A stretch of DNA of 64,000 bases from Acidimicrobiaceae bacterium (GTDB taxonomy: Bacteria > Actinomycetota > Acidimicrobiia > Acidimicrobiales > UBA8592), in assembly GCA_024641655.1 (NCBI GenBank), contig JAHECR010000005.1, positions 1-64,000 of the forward strand. The letters run 5' to 3'. Positions within the stretch are counted from its first letter, which is position 1. Each line of letters begins with the position of its first letter. The notes below the pieces were generated by a model that saw nothing but the letters and a program-made list of their open reading frames with translations, was not told the DNA's origin and searched no databases. Shown in pieces: positions 52,199-60,253 of the stretch. A program made the position numbers and the translations under genes.

Positions 52199-52396
52199 TC
52201 AGATGGCGCGGACGTTCTGGGCTTCTTCGCCCTTGCGACCGGGGGCAACGTCGAATTCGACGAGCTGACCCTCATCGAGGGACTTGTAGCCCTCGCCGGC
52301 AATGTTCGAGTAGTGAACGAACACGTCGTCGCCACCGTCACGTGAGATGAAGCCGAAACCCTTCTCACTGTTGAAAAACTTCACAGTTCCTTGCAT
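52199..52396 (-). CDS. Cold-shock protein (CspA family)
   Basis: A 65-residue OB-fold nucleic-acid chaperone. [20 protein letters not shown] includes RNP1 (KGFGFI), and DVFVHYSNI is RNP2. It should melt RNA secondary structure in the cytoplasm. The ribosome site is weak (AGAAAGTG), and the long region before the gene may form a regulatory 5' leader as in other csp genes. Confidence 0.96.
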   Translation of the reverse strand: MQGTVKFFNSEKGFGFISRDGGDDVFVHYSNIAGEGYKSLDEGQLVEFDVAPGRKGEEAQNVRAI

Positions 52397-52841
52397 GCGT
52401 TTGCACTTTCTTTTCGAGTCGACCCCTTGGCCGTCTCACCGCCAACCCTATGCCCTCGAGCCACCGAAACCTCCACCTTCGTCAGGATCGCGTGAAATGG
52501 CACCCCGCGTCTCGGCGCGGTCGGGACCTCCGGCGATGCTGGTAGGGTGCCCAACGGTTCTTGGGTGAGTCGCCTCGCTTGGGCAGGACGGCCGTAGGTG
52601 CTGTCGCCCCGTGCAGGCCCGTCGCCTCCTCAACGTTCGCAACCGAGGAGACGCAGCGTGCGACACATCGAGATCAGCTCCCACCCGCCCGAACGGCGCG
52701 ACGGCGGTCACGAAGCGATCCCGATGCGCCCACCCGCGCGAAGAGAACCACCGATGCCTGCCCTGCCATCAACCGCGGCCTCGTGTGGCCGGCCGGGCAC
52801 GGCGATCCCAGGCCAACGCCGCTGACGAGAAGTGGAGACCG
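52397..52841. other. Long intergenic region between csp and the small basic protein
   Basis: About 445 bases. On the plus strand TAGGGT near 52542 could be a promoter -10 for the gene at 52842. A 55-codon frame begins at GTG 52658 after GAGGAG, but its Pro/Arg-rich sequence does not look like a protein. A long untranslated leader is the simpler reading. No RNA gene is recognised. Confidence 0.45.
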
Positions 52842-53096
52842 ATGAGTCAACCGAATTTCCAGAAACGACAGCGAGAAAAGCAGCGCCAGGAGCGGGCAGC
52901 CGCGAAACGCGAGAAGCGCGCGACGCGCCCGGACGGCACTGAGGAGGAGGAACCGACGGCCTCGGTCCCCGTCCCACCGGAGTCCGGCGTCCTTGAGAAG
53001 CTGGCTGCGCTCCACGAGGAGTACGACAAAGGTGACATGGACTTCGACGAATTCGAGGACCGCAAGACCGATCTCATCTCCCAGCTGAGCGTCTGA
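52842..53096 (+). CDS. Small basic protein with SHOCT-like end
   Basis: An 84-residue protein. The N-terminal third is very basic and helical (QKRQREKQRQERAAAKREKR), able to bind nucleic acid. The C-terminal part, KLAALHEEYDKGDMDFDEFEDRKTDLISQL, resembles a SHOCT motif. Function unknown; an RNA-associated role is possible given the charge and the cold-shock gene beside it, but this is inference. ATG 52842 follows GTGGAGACCG. Confidence 0.7.
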   Translation: MSQPNFQKRQREKQRQERAAAKREKRATRPDGTEEEEPTASVPVPPESGVLEKLAALHEEYDKGDMDFDEFEDRKTDLISQLSV

Positions 53097-53140
53097 ACCC
53101 CTCCGCACGCGCTACGGTGCTCAGCGACACGGGGGTGGCG

Positions 53141-53935
53141 ATGAGGTCGACGGAGGGTGCGGGCACGTTCCAGACGTCGGGTGGCGCGTACGACGCGTTC
53201 ATGGGCCGCTATTCGGCCCCGCTCGCGGACCTCTTCGCCGATTTCGCCGGCATCCGCGCCGGCCAGTTCGCGCTCGATGTCGGCTGTGGCCCCGGCGCCC
53301 TCACCCGGGTGCTCGTGGAGCGCCTCGGCGCCGAGTCGCTCGCCGCGTGCGACCCGTCGCCGCCCTTCGTCGCCGAGTGCGCCGCGCGCTACCCCGGCGT
53401 CGACGTCCGCTCCGGCAAGGCGGAGGCCCTGCCCTTCGACGACGCCGGATTCGATGCCGCCCTCTCCCAGCTGGTGCTCCACTTCGTCTCCGACGCGAGC
53501 GCAGCAGCCAGCGAGCTCCGGCGCGTCACCCGACCGGGTGGCACCGTGGCGGCCTGCGTATGGGACTTCGACCAGGGGATGCAGATGCTGCGGGCGTTCT
53601 GGGATGCAGCGCTCGCCCTCGACCCGTCGGCACCCGACGAAGCGCGCGTCCTGCGATTCAGCCGGCGCGGCGAGATCCCGGCGCTGTTCGCTGCTGCTGG
53701 CCTTGTCGACATCGCTGAGACCACCCTCCAGGTACGCACCACCTATGTCGACATCGACGAGCTCTGGTCGGGCTTCCTCGCTGGGATCGGACCCGCTGGA
53801 GCGTATTGCGTGAGTCGGACGCCGGCACAGCAGGCCGAGCTCCGCGGCAACCTCATCGACCGCCTGGGCGCGCCCGACGGGCCCTTCACGTTGACGGCCA
53901 TCGCTCGCGCAGCGCGCGGTCAGGTTCCGAGCTGA
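53141..53935 (+). CDS. Class I SAM-dependent methyltransferase
   Basis: A 264-residue methyltransferase of the Ubi/Coq5-like type. Motif I is LDVGCGPG, followed by ACDPSPPFV, LPFDDAGFDAALSQLVLHFV and RVTRPGGTVAACVWDF. The C-terminal cap varies and could define the substrate. I chose ATG 53141; a GTG eight codons upstream (53117) is also possible, but it overlaps a TACGGT -10-like hexamer (53113-53118). Substrate unknown. Confidence 0.9.
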   Translation: MRSTEGAGTFQTSGGAYDAFMGRYSAPLADLFADFAGIRAGQFALDVGCGPGALTRVLVERLGAESLAACDPSPPFVAECAARYPGVDVRSGKAEALPFDDAGFDAALSQLVLHFVSDASAAASELRRVTRPGGTVAACVWDFDQGMQMLRAFWDAALALDPSAPDEARVLRFSRRGEIPALFAAAGLVDIAETTLQVRTTYVDIDELWSGFLAGIGPAGAYCVSRTPAQQAELRGNLIDRLGAPDGPFTLTAIARAARGQVPS

Positions 53936-54006
53936 AGACCGGGCGGCCCCGACCTCGTAGACTCGAACGGCCGCCGGCTCAGGCCGGTCAAGACGAGAGG
54001 GACTCG

Positions 54007-54129
54007 ATGATCGTCATCTATGGCGGCGCCATCACCGTCGATCCACGCGGTCGCGACCGGTACGTCGAGCTCCGTATCGAGCAGAGCAAGATCTACCGCC
54101 GCGAGCCCGGGGTCATCTGCTGGTGGTGA
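54007..54129 (+). pseudogene. Truncated ABM-like protein
   Basis: A 40-residue frame after a GAGAGGGACTCG ribosome site: MIVIYGGAITVDPRGRDRYV and RREPGVICWW resemble the first half of an antibiotic-biosynthesis-monooxygenase fold (usually about 95-100 residues). It stops at TGA and abuts a convergent gene 45 bases on, so the second half is missing. It may be a remnant or a short peptide. Confidence 0.5.
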
Positions 54130-54174
54130 GCTAGCGGCCCGAGCCGCACACTCGCGCGACGCCGTCGGCCAGGG

Positions 54175-55035
54175 TCAGCCCACGAGATCGGGGATCGCTG
54201 CGACCGAATCGGCAACCTCGGTCGGTGTGCGCCCGAGCCCAGGAACGATCGCCTCGGTGACACCTGCTTGGCGATGCGCGTCGAGCTTGCGACGAAGCGC
54301 ATCCCGATCGGGGTCGTGCGCCTGCACGAGGATGCCCACCGTCGAAGGATCACGACCGAGGCGTTCGGCCCGAGCCCGAACATCGGCGAGCAGCGTCACG
54401 GCACGTTCGGGCGTGACGCTTCCCGCAGCGAGCCCGGCGCCGTAGCGGGCGACGCGCTCGCGGGTCGCCTCGGTGTGGCCGCCGATCCACAAGGGCGGGC
54501 CGCCGACCTGCGCGGGCTTGGGGCTGCAGTACGTCTCGGGAAACGACACGAACCTCCCCGAGAACGAGGGGTGCTCCTCGGTCCAGAGCAGCCGCATGGC
54601 TTCTATGTACTCGTCGACCCGAGCGCCGCGGCGTTCCCGATCGACGCCCATGATGTCGTACTCCTCGAGCACGCCACCGATGCCCAACCCGAAGGTCAGC
54701 CGACCTTTGGACAGGTGATCGAGCGACGCGAGCTGGCGGGCCAGCAGGACGGGTTGGCGGAGCGGAACGACCATCACCGAGACACCGACGCCGACCCGCC
54801 GGGTGGACGCCAGCAACCAGGTCATCGCGACCACGCCCTCGAGCTGCGGGGCGCTGACATTCCAGGGGAACGTGTCGCCGAGGTCACCTGCGGTGGCGTA
54901 CTGCTTCGGGTACACCGTTCGGTCACCGAGCCAGACCCGGGCCAGCCCGGCAGCCTCTGCGGCGTGCCCGACGGCCTCGAGGTACTCCGCCTCGGCGAAG
55001 CGAGCCCTCGGGATGATCCCTACCGATACCTGCAT
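54175..55035 (-). CDS. LLM-class F420-dependent oxidoreductase
   Basis: A 286-residue luciferase-like enzyme, the second in the window. MQVSVGIIPRARFAEAEYLEAV, LTFGLGIGGVLEEYDIMG, RLLWTEEHPSFSGRFVSF and PPLWIGGHTEATRERVARYGAG are the family segments, with GLGIGG in the F420/FMN-binding loop. The ATG follows GGGGGAGGACCG. Probably a cytoplasmic redox enzyme on lipids or drugs; the substrate cannot be told. Confidence 0.9.
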   Translation of the reverse strand: MQVSVGIIPRARFAEAEYLEAVGHAAEAAGLARVWLGDRTVYPKQYATAGDLGDTFPWNVSAPQLEGVVAMTWLLASTRRVGVGVSVMVVPLRQPVLLARQLASLDHLSKGRLTFGLGIGGVLEEYDIMGVDRERRGARVDEYIEAMRLLWTEEHPSFSGRFVSFPETYCSPKPAQVGGPPLWIGGHTEATRERVARYGAGLAAGSVTPERAVTLLADVRARAERLGRDPSTVGILVQAHDPDRDALRRKLDAHRQAGVTEAIVPGLGRTPTEVADSVAAIPDLVG

Positions 55036-55132
55036 CGGTCCTCCCCCTCACGACGACGCTGATCCCGATGGCGCAGCACGAGTCGCCCGCCACGTCGTAG
55101 CACACGACGCGTCGACGCGCCGTCGGGCGAGG

Positions 55133-56002
55133 TCAGGTCACCGCAGTCCATTCGATCGGAATGCCGTGGGTCGTGCCCGGATCGGTCCACGCTCGAGTGC
55201 CGTCGCGGTCGACGACGCGCACACCGGCCGCCGAGAGTGCGGCCAGCGCCCCGTCGAGGTCGGCGACGCCGATCGCATACGACCAGAATCGTGGACCCTG
55301 CGCGAGCGGCGACCAGTACCGGCTGCCGGCATGGAGCGGCGTGACGAGTCGAATCGTGCAATCACCCACACGCACATCCACGACCCGCTCGTCGAGATCG
55401 TCACTCACCGGCAGACCCTCCACATCGTCAGCTCCGGCGAGGTCCCGGAGATGCTGCGCACTCCGGTCCGCGTCGGCGACGACGGCGACGACCCAGGCGA
55501 TCGACAACGGCTGCCCGACGAGCCCGAGCGACTCGGCAGGTTGGTTGTCACCGTGGCGAGAATCGCCCACGATGGCCGTGTCGGTCCACTCGATCAACAT
55601 CCCGTCGGTGTCCCTCGGATGCATGAAGAAATGGCGACCGGGTACATCGACACCGGTGATCCGCAGGTCGTTCTGGCGCAGCAGGTGCTCGGTCGTCCAC
55701 ATGTCGGCGACCTCCCAGGCGAGCGAGTGCAGGCCCGGTCCCCACCGGTCGAGGAATCGACCGATCGGTCCGACCCGACCCGGTGCGCCGAGCAGGATCA
55801 TGGGTATGCCGCCGTGCCACAGCAGCGTCGCCGCTGTTCCCTCCCGTGCGGTGTCGGTGGGTAACGGCGTCTCCTGGAAGGGACGCCTCGTACCAGCGAC
55901 AGGTACGCTGCCAAGGACGTGCTGGAACCACCGGGAGGCCGCAACGGGGTCGTCCACCACGAGCCCCAGCCGATGCATGAAGGTCGGTTGGACGAGTGCC
56001 AT
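55133..56002 (-). CDS. VOC (glyoxalase/bleomycin-resistance) family protein, two domains
   Basis: A 289-residue protein of two vicinal-oxygen-chelate units. The first has FMHRLGLVVDDPVAASRWFQHVLG and HSLAWEVADMWTTEHLLRQNDL with GRHFFMHPRDTDGMLIEWTD; the second ends WSYAIGVADLDGALAALSAAGVRVVDRDG. Metal ligands would be His, Glu. These can be dioxygenases, isomerases or binding proteins. A TAGGTT hexamer ends seven bases before the ATG, so it starts leaderless, divergent from the nitroreductase-like gene. Confidence 0.88.
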   Translation of the reverse strand: MALVQPTFMHRLGLVVDDPVAASRWFQHVLGSVPVAGTRRPFQETPLPTDTAREGTAATLLWHGGIPMILLGAPGRVGPIGRFLDRWGPGLHSLAWEVADMWTTEHLLRQNDLRITGVDVPGRHFFMHPRDTDGMLIEWTDTAIVGDSRHGDNQPAESLGLVGQPLSIAWVVAVVADADRSAQHLRDLAGADDVEGLPVSDDLDERVVDVRVGDCTIRLVTPLHAGSRYWSPLAQGPRFWSYAIGVADLDGALAALSAAGVRVVDRDGTRAWTDPGTTHGIPIEWTAVT

Positions 56003-56009
56003 GGCCCGG

Positions 56010-56015
56010 AACCTA
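56010..56015 (-). promoter_or_regulatory. -10 hexamer TAGGTT, leaderless start of VOC gene
   Basis: TAGGTT on the minus strand, 7 nt, ATG 56002. A plus-strand TACGGT for the next gene lies 43 bases away. Confidence 0.5.
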
Positions 56016-56057
56016 CCACCGGCCCGTCGCGGGGTTCGCCCGAGCAGTTTCGTTGAC

Positions 56058-56063
56058 TACGGT
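56058..56063 (+). promoter_or_regulatory. -10 hexamer TACGGT, leaderless start
   Basis: TACGGT ends seven bases before the ATG at 56071 and favours it over the in-frame GTG at 56062, which would lie inside the hexamer. Confidence 0.45.
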
Positions 56064-56070
56064 GAGCGAG

Positions 56071-56520
56071 ATGAGCGACGAAGCCGACCCGTGGGTGGCC
56101 ATCAAGGCCCATATCGAGAAGTACCGCACCGACCCGGTGGCCGCCCACGAGCACAACCCGTACGGCAAGGTCGTACCCGCGTTGCTGCTCAACGCGACCG
56201 GCCGCAAGACCGGGCGGGTCCGGAGCCGTCCGCTTGTCTACAAGAAGGTCGGCGACAGCTACGTCATCGTGGCATCGAAAGGCGGCGCCCCCCGGTCACC
56301 GCACTGGTACCACAACCTCGTGGCCAACCCCGACTGCGAGGTCCAGGTCGCCGCGGAGACGTACGCGGTTCGTGCCCGGACCGCCGAAGGCGACGAACGC
56401 GAGCGGCTCTGGGCCGAGATGGTCGAGGTGTTGCCACAGTACGAGGAATACCAGGCGCTCACCGATCGAGTGATCCCGGTCGTCGTGCTGGAGCCCCGTC
56501 CTGAGGAAGCCGACCGGTAG
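56071..56520 (+). CDS. Deazaflavin (F420)-dependent nitroreductase-family protein
   Basis: A 149-residue split-barrel protein of the Ddn family. NPYGKVVPALLLNATGRKTGRVRSRPLVYKKVGDSYVIVASKGG and APRSPHWYHNLVANPDCEVQV are the family signatures (TGRKTG and WYHNLxANP). Members reduce nitro groups or quinones with F420H2. It is divergent from the VOC gene with about 70 bases between, and fits with the two LLM enzymes as F420 users. Confidence 0.92.
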   Translation: MSDEADPWVAIKAHIEKYRTDPVAAHEHNPYGKVVPALLLNATGRKTGRVRSRPLVYKKVGDSYVIVASKGGAPRSPHWYHNLVANPDCEVQVAAETYAVRARTAEGDERERLWAEMVEVLPQYEEYQALTDRVIPVVVLEPRPEEADR

Positions 56521-56533
56521 GCTGCCAGTGGCG

Positions 56534-58681
56534 TCAGGCGCCGGTGTCCGCGTCGTAGACGAGCGTGCAGGGGATGTGCGTGCGACTCAGGACGCCTTCG
56601 GGGACGTTGGCGCGGTGCCAACGAGACAAGCGCGGCGGCAAGGTCGACAAGATCACCGCATCGGCCGGCTCCCGCGCAATGGCGGACTCGATCGCGGCGA
56701 GCGGGTCGGCGTCACCGATCTCGCCGCTTCCGGCGGCGCCGATCTTCTCGATCAAGGCGAGCTGCATCTCGAGGCGATCGCGCGCCTCGGTCAGGTTGCC
56801 TCCTGCTGGAAGAGGGACGACGACGTGGAAGTGCACGGCGGCGTCGAGTTCGACGCGCCTGCCGAGCTCCGCCATGAGCGCGACGCCGCCGAGGGACTCG
56901 TTGCCGACGACGAGGCATCGGGTTGCTGTTCGGTCGCGCCGCTGGAGCACCGGCGCCAGCCATCCCCGTTCGAGCCGCTCGAGTGCAAGCTCGCCACTTC
57001 GGGACCGGACGATGTCGCTCTGGGTGCACATGCCCACGAGCACCCCATCGACCACGACGGGCAGGTGCGACACCCCCTCCTGCGTCATCCGCGCCATGGC
57101 ATCGAGAAGGCTCGCTTCGGGGCTGATGGTCACGACGTCGCTCGACGCGATCTCGCTGACGGGTGTGTCGCGGGGGACTTGCTGCGCGATGAGGTCGGTT
57201 CGGGTGATGATCCCCGTGCAGTGACCTTCGTCGTCCACGATGGGGAACGCACCGTGATCGCCGCGGGCGATCCGGTCGGAGACGGCACCGATGGTGTCGG
57301 AGGGCTCGATGGTGTCGACCACCCGGTTCATGACGTCCGCGACTGCGGTGGTGCGGAGCGAATCGGTGACCAACTCCCCGCCGACCCGGATGCCGCGGCG
57401 CGAGAGCTTCTCGGTGTAGATGCTCTCGCTCGACAGCGCGCCGAACACGAGGGCGGCGAGAACCGTGGCCAACATCAAGGGCATCATGACCTCGAAGTCC
57501 CGTGTCAGCTCGAACACGAAGACGATCGAGGTCAACGGCGCGCGTGTGGCGGCCCCGAACACCGCCGCCATCGCCACGACCGCGAACGCACCCTCGGAAA
57601 TCTGGAGCGTCGGGAACAGCTCGAGGGCGACAGCTGCGAGCAGACCGCCGAAGCTGGCCCCCATGAGCAGCACCGGTGCGAGCGTGCCACCCGACGTCCC
57701 CGACCCGAGCGCGATCGCCCAGATCACCACCTTGGCGACGAGCACGGTCGCCAGCATGGCCAGCGTCAGCCGCCCGGCGAGCACGTCGTCGATCACGTCG
57801 TAGCCCACCCCCAGTGACCTGGGAACGACGAGCCCGACGACGGCGAACGCCATCGAACCGACGAGCGGTTGCCAGAAGACCGGCACCTTCGACGACCGGA
57901 ACATGGCCTCAGAGCGGAACAGCGCCTGGGCGATGACCACGGCGAGCATTCCACTGGCGACGCCGAGGCCGGCGTACAGCGGTAGGGCGCTCAGACCGGC
58001 ATAGTCGTGTTGGGGCACTGCGAACAGCGGCCCGGTACCGAACACCGCCGAGTGGATCGCACCCGAAATCGACGTCGCGACGACGAGGGGAACCAGGGAT
58101 CGCATCGAGAGCTCGAAGAGCAGCAACTCGATGGCGAGCAGGATGGACGCGAGCGGCGCACCGAAGGTCGCGGCCATTCCTGCGGCGGCTCCCGACGCGA
58201 GCAGGATCTTGCGCTCCGAAGGGGTCACTCGCAGGACCTGCCCGACGAGGGATCCGATCGCCCCGCCGGTCACGATGATCGGCCCTTCGGCGCCGAATGG
58301 AGCGCCCGTTCCGATGGCGACAGCGGCGGAGAAGGGCTTGGCAAGCGCTGCCCGCGGTGAGATGCGACTCTGCCGGCGCAGCACGGCCTCCATCGCCTCG
58401 GGGATCCCGTGGCCCCGGATGATCGGGGCCCACACCGCGATCGTGGCCACGATCACCGCACCGACGGCAGCAGCCACCGGCAGTCGCGGCGAGGCCTCGA
58501 GATGCGACAGACTCGGTATCTCGCCCCACCCGACCTCACCGACAAGGGCGAGGCGGGTGATGAAGCTGATCGTGCGAACGAGCAAGTACGCGGCCCCGCC
58601 GGCGACGCCCCCGACGGCGGCGGCGCAGGCGACGAGAAACAGCATCCGCTGGTTCGCGCCCGAGGAACGGTCGGCAGCCAT
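56534..58681 (-). CDS. ClC chloride channel with CBS pair and Usp-like domain
   Basis: A 715-residue fusion. The ClC part (about 10-425) has eleven or so hydrophobic segments with GHGIPE (90-95), GAPFGAEGP (gating Glu132) and GTSGGTLAP. GSGIPE's Ser is His here and the Lys of GKEGP is Ala, so selectivity may differ from chloride. Two CBS domains follow (about 450-565, VADVMNRVVDTIEPS and MTQEGVSHLPVVVDG). The last 130 residues resemble a Usp domain. It is likely to sense nucleotide through CBS/Usp. Fluoride or anion exchange are alternatives. Confidence 0.9.
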   Translation of the reverse strand: MAADRSSGANQRMLFLVACAAAVGGVAGGAAYLLVRTISFITRLALVGEVGWGEIPSLSHLEASPRLPVAAAVGAVIVATIAVWAPIIRGHGIPEAMEAVLRRQSRISPRAALAKPFSAAVAIGTGAPFGAEGPIIVTGGAIGSLVGQVLRVTPSERKILLASGAAAGMAATFGAPLASILLAIELLLFELSMRSLVPLVVATSISGAIHSAVFGTGPLFAVPQHDYAGLSALPLYAGLGVASGMLAVVIAQALFRSEAMFRSSKVPVFWQPLVGSMAFAVVGLVVPRSLGVGYDVIDDVLAGRLTLAMLATVLVAKVVIWAIALGSGTSGGTLAPVLLMGASFGGLLAAVALELFPTLQISEGAFAVVAMAAVFGAATRAPLTSIVFVFELTRDFEVMMPLMLATVLAALVFGALSSESIYTEKLSRRGIRVGGELVTDSLRTTAVADVMNRVVDTIEPSDTIGAVSDRIARGDHGAFPIVDDEGHCTGIITRTDLIAQQVPRDTPVSEIASSDVVTISPEASLLDAMARMTQEGVSHLPVVVDGVLVGMCTQSDIVRSRSGELALERLERGWLAPVLQRRDRTATRCLVVGNESLGGVALMAELGRRVELDAAVHFHVVVPLPAGGNLTEARDRLEMQLALIEKIGAAGSGEIGDADPLAAIESAIAREPADAVILSTLPPRLSRWHRANVPEGVLSRTHIPCTLVYDADTGA

Positions 58682-58838
58682 CAGCGGGACCGTCGAACCT
58701 GTACCGACGGACGCAACAGGGGCGGTGTCATTGCGAGCAACCTAGTGCCCCTTGGGCTCACGAACCCGCTCTGCTGACGCCGTGGCTTTCACCGCTCCGA
58801 CACCGCGAGGTGCCGAGCGCTGTTGGCCGGCCGCGGTT

Positions 58839-60053
58839 TCAGACGCCCATGAGCTCGTACATGTTCGAACCCATGATCTTCGCGATCGCGTCGTCGCCGA
58901 TGCCTTCCTCGTGGCAGAAGTCGACATAGCCCACCGGGTCCGCGAGGCCTTCAGGGTGGGGCCAGTCGGAGCTGAACAGGACGTGATCGAGTCCGATGAC
59001 GTCGATCAACGGTTGCAGCGGGTCTTCCCAGAACGGTGCCACGTAGAGCTGTCGCTTCAGCACCTCGAGCGGGTGCTCCGCGAACATGTGCGGCATGCGG
59101 CCGTACGCGTCGAGCATGTCCTCGACCAACCGCGTGATCCAGACGCTTCCGCACTCGATCGTGGCGATCCTGATGTCGGGGAACCGCGAGAGCATGCCGT
59201 GACCGACCGCTGAGAAGAGCGTGTCCATGATGGCCCGGTGATGCGTGGCCATGAGCGAAAAGACATCGGGCTGGAACGGGAAGAACTCGGTATCACCTCG
59301 CCCCAGCCACTGGTTGGCATAGCGCTGGTACCCGGAGTCCGAGGTGTGGTGCATCACGGGGATCCCCGCCTCTTGGACCCGGGCCCAGAAGGGATCGAAC
59401 TCGGGGAGGAACGGTGAGCGCGAGGCCTTCCAGCCCGCGACCGGTGCCGGGCGCACGAGAATCGTCTTGGCCCCGCGATCGAGGGCCCATTCGAGCTCGG
59501 CAACCGCGCCCTCGCAGGTGCTCAGGTTCATCACCGGGGTCGAGTAGATCCTGTCTGCGACGTTGAACCCCCACTCGTCGAACATCCACTGGTTGAAGCC
59601 GTGCACCAGAACCTGGGTCAGATCGGGATCGTCCATGAAGTTGACCTCGATCACCGACGCGAGCGTCGGGAAGTTCAAGATCGCGTCGATGTGCATCCGA
59701 TCGATGAGGTCCATTCGGGCGTCCTTGTCGGTGAATTCCGGAATGGCGCGCATCGGCGTGACGATCTCGCGGAAGCTCTTGCCGGACACGTTCTTCGCCG
59801 CGAAGTACTCCATGCCCGACCCGGGCTCGGCGACCACCTCGAAGGTCGGGTTCGGGATGTATTCCGAGATCCGGCCCCGCAAGGCGATCTTCTTACGGCC
59901 GTCGACGTCCACGAGCTTCACGACATCGCCGTACTCCGATGGCAGGTAACGCGTGAACGCGTCCGCGGTCTCGTAGAAGTGGTGGTCGCAGTCGAACACC
60001 TTGTGATCGAACTGCGAGTAGGACATGTCCTGGCTGTACTTCGGATACTCCAC
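58839..60053 (-). CDS. Amidohydrolase-2 family protein
   Basis: A 404-residue TIM-barrel hydrolase or decarboxylase. FDCDHHFYETADAF gives the N-terminal metal motif, GIPVMHHTSDSGYQRYANQWLG the central part and LFSSDWPHPEGLADPVGYVDF the C-terminal Asp/His. The GTG at 60053 is chosen after GGGGAGTTCCC; longer frames are unlikely. It is divergent, with 200 bases between, from the amidohydrolase at 60254, but is of a different subgroup. Confidence 0.88.
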   Translation of the reverse strand: MEYPKYSQDMSYSQFDHKVFDCDHHFYETADAFTRYLPSEYGDVVKLVDVDGRKKIALRGRISEYIPNPTFEVVAEPGSGMEYFAAKNVSGKSFREIVTPMRAIPEFTDKDARMDLIDRMHIDAILNFPTLASVIEVNFMDDPDLTQVLVHGFNQWMFDEWGFNVADRIYSTPVMNLSTCEGAVAELEWALDRGAKTILVRPAPVAGWKASRSPFLPEFDPFWARVQEAGIPVMHHTSDSGYQRYANQWLGRGDTEFFPFQPDVFSLMATHHRAIMDTLFSAVGHGMLSRFPDIRIATIECGSVWITRLVEDMLDAYGRMPHMFAEHPLEVLKRQLYVAPFWEDPLQPLIDVIGLDHVLFSSDWPHPEGLADPVGYVDFCHEEGIGDDAIAKIMGSNMYELMGV

Positions 60054-60253
60054 GGGAACTCCCCAACGTCGAACGGTCGCGGACGGATTCGTCCGCACGA
60101 ACGTAAGAGCACACGGTTGCGGGCCTCCAGGGTCCTAGGTCCCTTCTCTGTGGGGCTCATCGACGGTCCAGGCACGCGGCGGACCCCATGCTCGAACTCG
60201 ATGGAGTGCTAGGATCGGTGATGCCGGCAACAGTCTGGACGCGAGGATTGACG

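Noticed and set aside
52598..52825. Plus-strand 75-codon frame before the small basic protein
   Set aside because: Pro/Arg-rich with no pattern. A leader region is more likely, although a GAGGAG before GTG 52658 keeps it from being dismissed outright.
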